Below are positions 11,958 to 24,003 of a stretch of DNA of 64,000 nucleotides, one piece after another (position 1 is the stretch's first letter; each line of letters begins with the position of its first letter). This DNA comes from Rhodocollybia butyracea (Eukaryota > Basidiomycota > Agaricomycetes > Agaricales > Omphalotaceae). The stretch lies in contig JADNRY010000005.1 of NCBI GenBank assembly GCA_015501585.1, positions 372,001 to 436,000 of the forward strand, read 5' to 3'. Made by a program: the position numbers and the translations under genes. Under the pieces are notes generated by a model. It was not told where the DNA came from. It made no database searches and saw only the letters and a program-made list of their open reading frames with translations.

Positions 11958-12940
11958 AGTTATAATTATGTAAGTGAGTTAAGCGCTGGTCCCGATGCGG
12001 CTTCAACTCAACATTCAACTTCAACGTTTCAACGTCAGGTCTCATCGATCTCATTTTCAAGGTGTCAGATGAACTAGTCGGAGAAAGGACCGCACATACG
12101 ACGTCTACTTTTCAACTAGACGAATCCGGCGAGAAAATAGGAGACCGGTACTTGTTGCGGCCAAAACCGACGTTAGCGCATATAGCTTTATTTTTCCGTT
12201 CACTGGATAATTCGGTCTCTCAAGAACTCTACAGCAATACCCTGGTAGGATGAGGCTCCGAAACAGAAAGAACCGACGTGCTTTTCCCCGTTACAGAGAA
12301 ACAGGCCAAAGAGAAGATGTAACATGTCAAGCTTCAAGTTCAAGCTAATGGCTTCAGGGCCAAGAAAATGATGCCTCTTCTCACTAGCTTCGTGAGTTTT
12401 GTTGTCATTCCTACCACTAGTCACAATATACCTTTGCACTGTCTAGCGACAGATTCGGAGCGCTCTCAAATCGCGGGCGTTCATCAAGGTCCGAGTTTTC
12501 AACTTGGATGTTCCTGTTTCGCATTACTGTTGAAGATATTCGCGTATACATATGACCTTGTGGTTGCGGAAGAGTCAACAGGTTTCCTGCTCCTTTAACC
12601 GAACCGGGGACTGGAAAATGTACGGAGCCGTCGTTTACAAGGGAAGTGTGGGAGGTTGTGGGTACCATGAACTTCGCAGTTTTTTTGTATATATACCTAG
12701 TGTAATCAAACGAAAAAGTCGTTTTGTTTGCACCCCTTGGCTTCTAGCTAAACTTGGCTGAATCGGCTGAAGCTTGGTCGAGAACTTAATCTTATCTTAT
12801 CGGCGTCTCTCTAAATCCGTTCCGACAGTTCCGTGCGACTCCAGGCTGCGCCCCTTGCGTCTGACCTTCATCTTCATAAACAAAACAACTATCACGAAAA
12901 CTGAATCGTTTATTCGATTTCCAGTCTTCTCCTAACTATC
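11958..12940. promoter_or_regulatory. Divergent intergenic region between PER1 and the Ser/Pro-rich membrane-protein gene
   Basis: A 983-bp gap between two divergently transcribed starts. Short frames (plus 12062..12253, minus 12200..12439, plus 12368..12598) overlap each other, lack splice continuity and match nothing I know. I treat the stretch as promoter and 5' UTR; just upstream of 12941 it is pyrimidine-rich, as often seen before fungal start codons. Confidence 0.4.
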
Positions 12941-13125
12941 ATGGCGTCAACGTCTCCGTCTCCGTCTGCGTCCAGCGCAGATAATTCTACGTCTCCTTCT
13001 CCGTCTAATACAGGTTCGTCGCCAGCTGCTCCTTCGCCTTCCGTCCCTTCGAGTAAGTTTGCTCGGAAATAAAACTTCATATCCATTTTTTTAAACGTTC
13101 AAATTGTTCTAATGATTTTTGTAGA

Positions 13126-13158
<33 letters not shown>

Positions 13159-14698
13159 GTCATCATCAACGCCTACGCCTACGCCTTCCTCTACACCATC
13201 CGACACATCCCCTTCGCCATCTCCATCGCCGACCGATTCATCGAGTTCATCTACTCTTCCCTCAAGCACTACAGCATCTCCATCGACTACCCCGAGCCCT
13301 ACGAATAGCTCCACCTCTCCCGCGGTGGACTCAACAAGCCATTCTACTTCTCCCTCGGTCACTCCACCGACTGTTGTAGTATCAACGGTGTGAGTCTTAT
13401 CTTCATTTTGGTTGCGCTAAAGTCTTCTCATCAATCTTCTCGCGCTTTTTTTTTTTACCGTGCTTCTTCGTCCTCTATAGTACCGCACCTGATGGCCATA
13501 CCTTTACGTCTACTCTAACTCTCCCTGGTCCAACAGATATCGGTCAGTCCGGCCTTCCTTAATCTGATTCTGTTCGCGTTCTTCATCTGATTCGTTTACC
13601 GATTAATCATACCCAGGTTCCCACTCTTCAGACACCTCAAAATCTGCCTCTCACACGGGTGCAATAGTTGGCGGAGTAGTGGGAGGTATAGTAGCGCTTC
13701 TACTGCTTGTCCTCGGTGTCCTTTTGTACATCCGTCACCGTCGGCGATTGGAAGACGAAGCTTTCGATGGTAATTTCGATCCCGACCGTATCATCCGCCC
13801 TGCTTCAGGCCCAGGAACCCCTAGAGGTCGTGGGCCAACCTTGCCTAATATTCCACTCACAGGCTCGGACGAACAGCTAGGTCCACGGATGTCGGAACTC
13901 GACGACGACGGAATGGGTGGTCGACTAAATTCGGCCGCTATCGGTGCTGGCGTAGTTTCCCCCTATCCTTTATATAGTCCGACATCACCATTACGCTCAA
14001 CCGCAAGTCCGCCTCCCTCTGCTGGGCATTCATCCGACGCGCAGCATAGCGTGTATGGTGCGCAAATGGCAGATTGGCGTGGACCTTCGCCCGGCCTGTC
14101 AATACCAACGCAATACACAGGCGGGTCGGGTAATTCTCCTCCGTCGTCTTATCCGCCTAGCTCGAACATGGCGCATCTTCCACCAGGGGCTGCTCCTGGA
14201 CCTGGAGGACCTGGTATAGCAGCCACAGCATATGGCGCAGCTGGATTTGCAGGAGGCAGACATTCGCGACGACCCTCTGCGGGTACTTCATCATCCAGAG
14301 AACGACCTATATACGCCGACAACGGAAGTAGTTCTGCTGGTAGCGGAGACATGCACAACGGAGGTCGTTTTGGAATCGCAAATCCAGACGAAATAATGGT
14401 GCACAACCGTAGTTTTAGTGAGACCGCACGCAGAGCGTACATGGCTGGCGGACCGAGTGGTAAGCGTCTCTTTTGTTTCGAGACAAATACTTGATATCGT
14501 TTAGGTAAATCTCCGACTGGTCCTCCACAAGTTCCTCCTCGTGAGGTACTCGTACACCAAGATGGCGGACGAATCGAAAATAATGACAGTGCACGGGAAC
14601 CTGAAGGTCCTGAAGAAATTCCACCAACGTATGACAGTATTCTCGATGCCGCCGGGATGGCCTCGAGATCAATGCCAGAGAAACGCAGACGTTTTTGA
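12941..14698 (+). CDS. Ser/Thr/Pro-rich single-pass membrane protein (491 aa)
   Basis: Five exons: 12941..13052, 13125..13389, 13481..13542, 13617..14459 and 14505..14698 (1,476 nt). Residues 1-165 are Ser/Thr/Pro-rich with a poly-Ser run coded by TCA/TCG repeats, suggesting dense O-mannosylation outside the cell. No typical signal peptide is visible, so the single helix (TGAIVGGVVGGIVALLLLVL) may act as signal anchor. A basic stop-transfer patch (RHRRRLED) and a ~290-residue Gly/Pro/Ser-rich cytoplasmic tail follow. This layout is that of fungal SKG6/AXL2-like or WSC-like surface proteins, but no Cys-rich WSC domain is present. It resembles the larger protein at 40.8-45.4 kb in layout, not in detailed sequence. 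Function unknown; a wall sensor or polarity factor is a guess. Confidence 0.8.
13127..13169 (+). repeat. TCA/TCG microsatellite coding poly-Ser
   Basis: An in-frame run of TCA with a few TCG triplets at the start of exon 2 of the membrane-protein gene. It encodes about 13 consecutive Ser residues and is likely to vary in length between strains. Confidence 0.7.
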
Positions 14699-14867
14699 AA
14701 TGAACACATGATTTCTAGCTGAATGTATTATTAGGCAGATGACGAAGTTTCCTTGTTTCCAGATATCGTAGAGGAGCTTTATGCGAGAGCGAGGATCTCT
14801 TGCCTATATCCCTTTTTTCTTTAATGCTGTAGATTCTCCAAATAATACTTATGAATCCATTATCTGA

Positions 14868-17800
14868 TTATTTCAGAAGCAGTAGTGTTTCTCCCAGCTG
14901 AACTATTTCTCCTTCTGTGATCCCTTTCCCGAAGCTCTCGATTGTTAGCCCTACATGCTGTTTTCCCGCTCTTACGGGAATCTCCGTCTTCATTGCTTCC
15001 AGAATGACTAGCACTTGATCTTCGTTCTGTATCACGGCTCCAGGTTGAACAAGAATTTTCCATATCGCAGCGGAAAGTGGAGCAGTAATGGAGACAAGTT
15101 TAGACTCTATAACCAACAATTTCAGTGCGAATAGGCAATAAAAGAGCCGATCAAACCGTCGACTCCGCTAATGGAACTGCTTTTCTGCGAACTAGCTGCC
15201 TTGTCTCGTAACTCTTCTTCTAGGAGGAGCTTCTCTCTATATCGATGAATGAGTAATGTGCCATATTCCGGCGGTTTATAAATTATTTCAAACTCACATT
15301 TGCTCTTGCTGATGGACTCCAGCCGCTTGCTTCTTTCGGAACAACGCTGTTTCCTCTTTAATCGACTCGGTGAAGTCCTTGTAATCTTTTACCGAAAATA
15401 TGCAATTTTCTATCTGTTGAAAGATATTCTCAGGCTCAGTGCTACCTCTCAATTGATCAAGAGAAAAGTGAAGTAACCTTGAAAGAGTATTGTCCTGTGT
15501 CGAATCTTTGTTCCAGCTAACCAAATTCATGTCTCGATGAAATGTTATTTAGAAGAGAAAGCGAGTTACCTGCGTGTAGTCTTCCTCTTTGATAACTTCG
15601 AAATGAATCTGATAATCGTTGAGTCTGGCTCAACGTGGTGGAGAGTCACTCACTTGATCAAATGGCTGTAGGATCCAAGGACGGTCGGGTGCAAAATCAG
15701 CTCCCCTACCCCAAGTCTGCCATGCTGGTAGAGTCCTTCCATACAATTGATAACCTCCAGGGGATTCAACTGGATAAATTGCGGAAACCATTCCTGCAAT
15801 TCCGATTGCACCCTGTCACGCAGCCCATAAGTCTGAATCAAACTTCAAAGACTGTTGTTACTTACTCTTGGTGTATAAGTTCTAGAAGGGTTCATCTTCT
15901 GTCCAACCATCCAACATCTCGGATCAATCTGCGAGGATAAGAGGACTTGACGAATCTGCGGATTGAAAAAAGCAATCTCACTGGGACAAGGAAAGGACAG
16001 GCTAGGTAAAATCCTATACCAAGTACAAGCTAGGAAATGATCGTCGAGCCTTGACTCTTTCGAACTAGAAACCGAGCAACCTACATAATCTGATTCAACC
16101 AGCTTTTGAAGTGCGGCTTCCGCATCCTCTAAACCATTGTTGTAAGCGAGGTAATTAATGTTGCTAGGAAGATAGACTGCTTTCTTCCTCGAGGTCTTCA
16201 TGTACCGCAAGATTGCTTCCTTATTCCACTTGTCATCTAAAACCAAAGGAAATGTAAGGCGGCGGCCAGGAAATTTCAAGTCTGCTACGGAATCTGGCAG
16301 TGAATTTTCGGCTTTCATTAGTACAGCTAATACAGCTTCTTGAGTAATTTGTGCAGGATCAAAGTGGACCTGAATAAAACAAAATTAGCGAGGAGAATTT
16401 CTGTAATTGGAACAAGGTAATAAAAGTCACCATGGTCGAGCGTACGCAAGGGCAGAATTTGTTAATGGCTGAAATGCCTCGCTTCTTGACTTCCAGTTCA
16501 AACGCATGAATCCGCGCACGAACCGTGAGATCCAAGCACATGGAGCCGTATTCGACCAGTATCGCGGAATCCCCAGCCTGACTAGTATTAGTGTGGAAAA
16601 TTAAATTGAAGACTAACAAATATAAACCTGTCGGAAAGCAACTTGCGGTCTCTCGTCTGTCGTTGGAGAAATAGTAGCGACTTTCGCATTGAAACCTTGC
16701 AAGTCATCTTGAATCAACATGGAAGGCCAAGCAGGGACCGTTGAATCGTTGATCAAGGCAACTTCCACATCCCTAAGCCAATCATCATATATGCGACTTG
16801 ACTCTCTGGAGTTATTCCACGATAGGGGCACGAATTTGACTGTATCGCCTGGGGCGAGCTGGCCTAATATCCACCTATATATGCACATATATAGTTCAGC
16901 TCAGCTCATCTTGACGAAGAGAATAGACAGTAGTTACATGTTCGCCGAAGCAACGGTGATTAGAGAGATAAAACCCCCCATGTCGGGTCCTTCTTTCGTG
17001 AGGATCACTGGTGTATCACCGTTAATATTAACGGTTCCGCGTGCATAACCGTTCTCGAGTATGTTGCTTGGATGAGAACCGCCGTCTCCCCCAGTTTCCC
17101 GAGCCCACAAAATTTTCTCTGGACTTTCCAACCTTATGCCCATACGATTGCTCGATGTACTAACCTTCCATGCAATGTCAAATAGCTGCTGAGTTGACAA
17201 CATATATTCTGGGTCATTATGCGGACCATTAAGTGCATATATGCGCCACTCGGATTGATATTGTGGAATGACTTGTGAAGAAAGTGCACGAAGAGTTCGA
17301 GGCGTTGTCGGAATCGCGCTAATAGCAATATGATCCCCAATGATGAGTGGTCTACCCTGTACTTTTGATTTAGAGATAGTTACAGCTCGAAACATCAGTT
17401 CCATACCTGATAGCCTCCAAGACCCATAGATGTCGATTTTGATCCCAAGTACTTTGGTATATGTGGAAATCCTCCGTACACAGCAATATATGTTCTGAGC
17501 CCAGGAGTTGTGGGATCATCAACCCGCAAGGTGAGGATCGCATTTCGCGGAACCGCTATGGCAGACCACATACTGTAATTCCTACCATCCACTTCCACGG
17601 TGACGTTTTTGCCTGTTACGGCAACAATGGCTGCGATATGGAATTGCAAGGCTAGTTTCATGCCTGATACCAGTATGGTTTCCAACCCCTCAACATCCTG
17701 ATTGTTTTCAACCAATATATTGGCCAGTTTAAAAGCAGTGATGTCCATGGGCCCGCTGATAGGTACACCCAGTCCTACTGCGCGTCCAGGTAAATCTTGA

Positions 17801-19639
17801 ACTGTTGTCTCCAAACCTGCTGCTAATACAGTGAATGCTCTAGGAATCATCAATATGGTTTGGAGACGTAAGAAACAATAAAATACCTACTGAGGCACAT
17901 AATTGAATCCAGCTAGAAAGGCGGTGATAGTTTGACCTTTCTGAATTTCAGAATCAGAAATGATGGCATGCAGGTAGTCAATATTATTTGGTGGCCCCCG
18001 AATTTGAACCAGGGACAAGGTGGACAGCATTCTGGAGAGTGCTTCTTCCCTATTTAACCCAGTTACAATGATCTTGGCTAACAAAGAATCAAAGAATGGA
18101 GTGACTATGGTTCCTGTTGAAATCTACAGTTGATTAGCTAAACGGCAAAACAGAAACGACTTGGAATTACGCGACTTACCCAAGATTCTACTCTCAACCA
18201 ACCAGGATGCCCACAATCAAGGTCGACATGCTGAACAATACCAGGACACGGCTTAAAATTGTCATAGGGATTTTCGGAATAAATTCGGACTTCGATTGCA
18301 TGAAAGTCGTTGAGTTTAATGTCAATAGAATCTTGCTGCAGTGTCTTAGAGAACAATTGGACTTCTCTTTTACGTTCAGCCAGCCCGTACTCGATCATCA
18401 TTTTGACAATGTCAATATCAGAATATGTGGCTTCAGTAACGGGGTGTTCAACCTATGAGTGTTCTAAGTAATGCAACATGAATATTCGGGAAGAATTGGA
18501 ACCTGTAGACGTGTATTCATCTCGATGAAAAAGTGTTGTGAAGACTTGTCATCTACAATGAACTCCACAGTTCCTGGAGAATTAAAAAGAATCATTGAAC
18601 ACTCAATTTAGCAACGTAGTATGACAAACCTGCAGACCCATACTGTATGTGTGTACACAATCGTACAGCATCATCCGTCAGTGCTTTCTTCAATCCTAAA
18701 GGGAAAATTCGTAATTAAAAGATGCCTCTTAGGCATGGTAAATCATCAGCCAGCTTACCTGGATGAGAGATACAGAACGGGCTGGGCGACTCTTCAATAA
18801 TTTTTTGATGCCGCCTTTGAATGCTACATTCACGTTCACCAAGATGTACCACAGCGCCCTGGCCATTACCAAACACCTATTACTGCGATTAAGCACCTTT
18901 TCGTCATGATATATTCACTCTGACCTGAATCTCAATATGATGTACCGATTCAAAGTAGCGCTCAATGAACAGCCCCGGATCTTGAAATAACGCCTTTATC
19001 CTGGAGTTAAGACTGTGCGAGTGATATTAGGTCCATACACACCTGAGCATGTTCACTTGCGCCCGCGAATTTGAGAGCTATCTCTTCCTCGTTATTGCAC
19101 ACAACGAGTCCCATCCCACCGCCTCCCGCAGTTGCCTTAAGGATCACTGGGAATCCCACACGACGTGCAACGCGTAGAGCTTCTTTCTCATCTGACAAGA
19201 TACCATCTGATCCAGGTACCACAGGAATGCCAACTTCTGCAGCAATACGCCTAGCTTCATGCTTGATACCCATGGTCCGAACCATGCCTGGATTCGGGCC
19301 AAGCCAAGTAACCCCACACTCTATGACCTTTCTTGCAAATTCAGCGTCTTCAGCAAGAAATCCATAGCCCGGATGAAGCAGAGTAATAGAACGTTGCTCG
19401 CAAATCAACAAGACTTTGTCAATGGCGCAATAAGTACTGAATTCCGACTGGCCAGATTCAGGAAGAAGGGCGACAGCTTCGTCTGCAAGGGTGACATGAG
19501 GTGCAAGTGCATCGGAGGGAGTATAGATAGTGACCGTTGGAAGACCTATTTCCTTTGCAGTTCGGAGGATACGTAGTGCGATCTCGCCGCGATTTGCAAT
19601 GAGAAGCTTTTCACCTTCGAACATAGCGTTTGATGTCAT
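14868..19639 (-). CDS. lamA-like: Urea carboxylase / LamA-type biotin-dependent enzyme (~1,250 aa, multi-exon)
   Basis: Domains in order: a biotin carboxylase ATP-grasp unit ([63 protein letters not shown]), a KipA/AHS2 unit starting [18 protein letters not shown], a KipI/AHS1 unit starting [15 protein letters not shown] and running to [18 protein letters not shown], and a C-terminal biotinyl domain with [10 protein letters not shown], whose Lys carries biotin. This is the stand-alone urea carboxylase order; the allophanate-hydrolase domain of yeast Dur1,2 is absent and the start ATG directly precedes the carboxylase. Because a LamB/YcsF gene lies 128 bp upstream, and KipI/KipA with LamB/YcsF equal bacterial 5-oxoprolinase subunits, a LamA-like lactam role is at least as likely as urea carboxylation. 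The first intron is unusually short (about 40 nt), so its donor near 19041 is uncertain. Confidence 0.85.
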
Positions 19640-19767
19640 TGGAGGCGATAAGAGAGTGCGTACTTATATAGAAAGCTTGCCTTGTCACATGCTGTTAGCT
19701 CTAGTACATGGAAAATACTTCAAGAAAGTATACATAATCCTCAATGGCATTAGCATATCATACTATA
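19640..19767. promoter_or_regulatory. Short spacer between LamB-like and LamA-like genes
   Basis: Only 128 bp separate the LamB-like stop codon from the LamA-like start codon, both on the minus strand. The spacer must hold the LamB 3' end and the LamA promoter, unless the two are co-transcribed. I identified no specific binding site. Confidence 0.4.
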
Positions 19768-21017
19768 TCACACAGAATACCCGGCAGACCGGTTACTCTC
19801 ATCCACCAGCGACTTCACGAGCCGTGCAATCTCCACGGCGCCCTGTACGGTGAAAAGTTAATGCAACTGAATCAGACAAATATCGGTGGGGCGCGTACGG
19901 GAGTGTCTGAGTGGCAGCATATAGTGACTTCAGGGATGTTATTTCCCAGAGGAAGGAAAGTGTTTGCGTTGGTAGTGACTTGGTGATGTTCCAGTAATCT
20001 TCGAACCTGAGTTTCCCGATTCAGTAGATATTGATTGACCCAGTAGACGCACTCACTCGTTCACGGATAACGTCATGTTCCACAGGTGTATGAATCCTTT
20101 AGAATTTGAGTTGTAAGCCGAGATGAGCAGTAACTTGCAACTCTTACTGGGTGATAAGCAGCTCTCCGGATTCGTTGTATTCCAGGTCGGCAAACCACTC
20201 TAGCGGTGGCATGATTCTTACCTTCTTGAAATCTGTATATAGCCCTCACCTGGAATAAATTTGACACCCAATTCTTCGGCAGCTTTCTGGTGTGCTGTTC
20301 CTGCGATTCCAACAAAGGCTACCTGATGATTCGGGGTCGAAAAAGTCTTGCAGACGCTGACCGCCGCGAGAGCTAACTCGTGGGATCTCGCCGTTTGACC
20401 GTAAATAGCACCATGGGGTTTAATCTACAGCATAGTAAGTACAAAGCACGAGGGGTCTTGTATTTTGGAGTAGACGTACATGATTCAGCACAAGGCCATG
20501 CATTTGAAGAAAGCCACTGAGAGCGCCCACTTGATATACAAAGCACGATACCAGCTCGTCCTAGATAAAAGTAAGGGGGCGTAGCAATGTTGAATATAGA
20601 TAACTCACCGGCTTCATTTTCATCTCCCTCCGCCCAAAACCTTGCCTATCGGGAAGAGAAGGATGTGCTCCCACAGCAACAGAATAGTCTTTCGCCCATT
20701 TAACGGTCCTTTCCATTATCACAAAATCACTGAAACAGAGTTCTCAACCACGTTAGAAAAGGGAGATATCTCATGTCGTACGATGCATGAAATCCACATG
20801 CTATGTTTGCGAGGTGGATGGTCTTCATCAATGATTCATCGTCGGCCTACGAGCAAACTTATGGTGTGGTGTATCTCTAAGAGCAACACGCGACCGCTTA
20901 CAATGTTGTACAAAGAGAATCCCTAAAATTATATCATCTTCAGCTATAAAGGTTGAAGGTAAACTTTTGACTCACTTCTCCCAAATCGCAATTCACGGTT
21001 GCTTTCAGTGGAAACAT
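19768..21017 (-). CDS. lamB-like: LamB/YcsF (PxpA-like) family protein (~260 aa, about 10 exons)
   Basis: Rebuilt from short exons joined at GT-AG sites. The reading opens [14 protein letters not shown], continues GFSLYNI, then [20 protein letters not shown], then [20 protein letters not shown] and [16 protein letters not shown], then [20 protein letters not shown], and ends in [20 protein letters not shown]. These are the hallmarks of LamB/YcsF: the N-terminal NCDLGEGF, the CGFHA and GAHP His/Asp motifs and HIKPHGAIY. The family is named after Aspergillus nidulans LamB, needed for 2-pyrrolidinone use; bacterial PxpA acts with PxpB/PxpC (KipI/KipA) in 5-oxoproline hydrolysis. Here the KipI/KipA domains lie in the adjacent biotin enzyme, so the two products probably act together. 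The frame closes through every junction; individual splice points were not all indexed. Confidence 0.85.
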
Positions 21018-21355
21018 GCAGAAATTCAGAATGAAGATGCAGATGCACGGGAAACTGTTTAAATCTGTTGAGGACGTGAGATACTAGAGAGATGCGGCTA
21101 TTGTCGAATTTCCATGGCCGAAGCAGGAAGCAAGGTCACCGGAAGTCCGGGATCCGGATATGATACTAACTTTGAATCTTGGTCACGGTCGGATTTTTTG
21201 CAGGTAAGTACACCATTATATGGTAGATATATAGGTATATACTAGGTATCAAATTAAACTATTGTAGTGGGAAATGCGGACAACAGCGATAATGAAATGC
21301 GAGGTAAAAACACAAATGAGGGTAGTGGCTATATGTACAAAATGAAGATGCCAAA

Positions 21356-22211
21356 TTACAGAGACCGCAAAGCGCGTACAACACCAGTATAATCATCTTC
21401 TCCCCATCTTCTCCCATCTTTCTCCCATATCCAACGTTTATCGTTGTCACTGATAGGCGCTTTTTTCTCGCCATAGAGCGAGACTGCTGGATCCCACAAC
21501 TCCTCTGATTTCTCCTCCTCCGAATCAGGATCCGCTTCTGAGTCCGGGACTGATGAATTTTCATGAAACCGCCTTATCAGGGTCGGAGCAACAATAGCTG
21601 CAGGTCTGACTCCTCGTATGGGCAGAAAATACAGCGGAGATGCTTCATGGTGCTGAGTACCTTGCGGAGCGGGAACATGAGCCAACGGTACGAGATCAGG
21701 CGGTATCTTTTCTCCTAGGTGTCGCTGTAGCTTCATTATGCGCTTTTTCCTTGCAGTATTTGGTGTCGGAATCTGAGGTTTGAATAGACTGTCCGACAAT
21801 GTATCTGTGGAGCAGGAAGGTCTGGATGAATGGCTGCCCATAGCATCTGGTGGCGAGAACAACACAGGAGGATACTGATGCCTTGGGTTACTCGGGGCGA
21901 GTGGTAGATTTTGGGTAGGATACGGAGATGGCAGGTTGAAGGTCGACTTGACGAAAGTAGTATTTATGGACAAAAGCGGACGCGATTTTGGTGATTTGGG
22001 AGGCGGAGGCGGGGGAGGAAGGGGGCGCGGAGGAAGAGGACGTAAAGGAACAGATCGCCGCCCAGTAGGCAGATCGGGTAGGGACCGAGAACTAGTTTGT
22101 TTACAGTCATGAGCATTTTTTGAGTCTGCTTGAACGTTCAGATACAGGAAAAAGCGAACCGAAAATATACTTACTGGTAGGGTGAGTTTCAGATAGAGAA
22201 CGATTCTGCAT
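21356..22211 (-). CDS. Hypothetical Pro-rich protein with conserved-looking C terminus (268 aa)
   Basis: Two exons, 22175..22211 and 21356..22125, joined across a 49-nt GTAAGT...CAG intron; 807 nt in all. The N-terminal half is disordered with a long Pro run (RPLPPPPPPPKSPKS) that could bind SH3 or EVH1 domains. A basic stretch (ARKKRIMKLQRHLGEKIP) follows. The C terminus is compact, with aromatic and charged residues (DNDKRWIWEKDGRRWGEDDY) and ends VVRALRSL. I have the impression of similar short C-terminal motifs in other basidiomycete proteins but cannot name a domain. Function unknown. Confidence 0.65.
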
Positions 22212-24003
22212 GCGGCGTCGGAACGTTGGGTTAAGTATGAATTAGGTAGGCATACAATGGGGCAGAATTAAGAAGTTCGTACGACGTTGACTTCCGGGTT
22301 TTGTATATATATAATTCATCTAATTCATTAGCCAATTCAATTATCCTCTTCAAAGCTGTGTTTAGGCAAAAGCACTGATCTGGAAAATCAATTTCCAAGA
22401 TAGTTGCCAGTCTTGGACAACGTTAGGCGCCATAAGTTCAAGACTTGTAGACCTTGAAAGGGCAAGTAAAAGGATTCCAGCCTGGAAGCCCTATCCTGAT
22501 TCATATACTTCCTCAGGTGCCCTAGCCTCCCATAACTGATAAACTTACCTGTGAAAGACAACCTCAGGGTTGTACAGCCATCCACCAACCCTGAATAACA
22601 ATTGTGTTGGATTTTGGGTGATAGTCTCTAATATTCTCCTAATGTAGTGTAACGTTCGGTGCTACATAGTAGGATCACTATAGCTGACTTCGCAAACCTG
22701 CTCGTTCTTGAGAGAGAAAAATAAAACTGAACCGGAAAACAACAAGACCGAGTTACCGACTGGCGTAACCATGAAAACACTGTTGGTTCAAGCACTGCCA
22801 TTTCATGGTTCAGTCTCCAAGAAGAAAAGCAGCAAATTAAATATACTTAGATGTTGACATACGCGTTGCGTCGCGTGAAACCGGATAGGACACGCAGATA
22901 ATCAATCCTTCAGGCTTAATGTTTTCTTGTATTCGTATTGCCATTCCTACGTCCAGCAATTAAAAATTACTCGACATATCGATGGTTTTACTGTATCGCC
23001 CATGAATTTACTTTCACCCCAGGCCCTAGCAATGGAGCTATCTTCGTTGTCTGTTTGCGAGAGGATTTAATGGTGCAGTTAACTTCGACCGAGCGCGATC
23101 GCAAATCCACCGTTTGTTTCCGCGTTGACAGCGCGCTCGTCCAATTTTCAAGAAGAAACTCTTTAAGATACAAGCTGATACAAGTCTGCGAACTTTATGT
23201 GGTCATGAAGGCTGATCGAAAGCTATTTGCTTACTTCTGCCCTACGTCAGCATTTGCAAACAGTGGTTCCCGACAAAAGCTCGGAGCAAACGGATTTCGG
23301 AATGTGAAAATTTCGTCCAGGGAGTTTCCGGTCAGGGACGTGGTCGTGTCTGATCGTGTTCGACTCCCTACTATCGATAATAGCAGTACCAGAACAACAG
23401 CAAAAACAAAGCCTTTGTAAAACAATGTAATCGATTAGTCGAGTAGAGTTTCAGCTTTGTTTGGGCTCCTGTGGCGATGAACTCAGATACATACAAGTTT
23501 CGTAGGAAAAGTTGAAACTCGCGCTCTAAAACGCCTACATGCTGATGCATCTTCGATAGAACGAAATGTCAGAGCGAGCAGTAACAGCAGTTGCTACACA
23601 AGATTGTTACCGTGGCGGCCAAACGGCCGCAAAGACCTAGGAATGAATTTTAGTGGGAGGAGGTGGGAGGTTTGTAGGAGATACGCACCCGGATCAATCT
23701 GTATTTCACAAGAAGACGAACAATGGACATTCAAGCTTCAAGTATGGAGTTGAGCCATAAAGATAAGCGATGTTGACCAAGAGTGTGACGGATACACCTA
23801 GTATGTTGAGATATCTGCGAAGCACTTAGCAATACCCTAGGACTGGATATCATTGAGGTCAACACAAAGTCACGAAAAAAGGCCACATATGCGCAATATA
23901 TAAGTACCTCAGGCGGGCAGTGGCAGATTGTTGACAGATTGAGTCTGGATTAAGTGCCAGCGCTCTTCAGGCGCTTGTCCGCTTTTCTTCTACCGCCTCG
24001 TAC
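22212..24003. other. Gene-sparse stretch, no supported gene
   Basis: About 1.8 kb. The longest frames are 22938..23420 on plus (opens with TTG, not ATG) and an antisense frame near 23231..23425 with a hydrophobic start (GFVFAVVLVLLLSIVG) but no ATG. Neither splices into a longer coherent protein. The hydrophobic frame could be the remains of a secreted-protein gene; I would not annotate it. Confidence 0.4.

Noticed and set aside
13099..13362. Antisense frame with a poly-Asp run
   Set aside because: Complement of the TCA-repeat that codes poly-Ser in the real gene on the plus strand.
14868..19639. Bifunctional urea amidolyase (Dur1,2)
   Set aside because: The allophanate hydrolase domain is absent and there is no space for it before the LamB-like gene.
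14868..21017. Bacterial contamination or a bacterial 5-oxoprolinase operon
   Set aside because: Both genes are interrupted by many short GT-AG introns and sit between clear fungal genes, so they are resident in the fungal genome; ancient transfer remains possible.
22938..23420. 160-codon plus-strand frame
   Set aside because: Opens only with TTG, has no homology I recognise, overlaps an equally plausible antisense frame and does not splice to anything.
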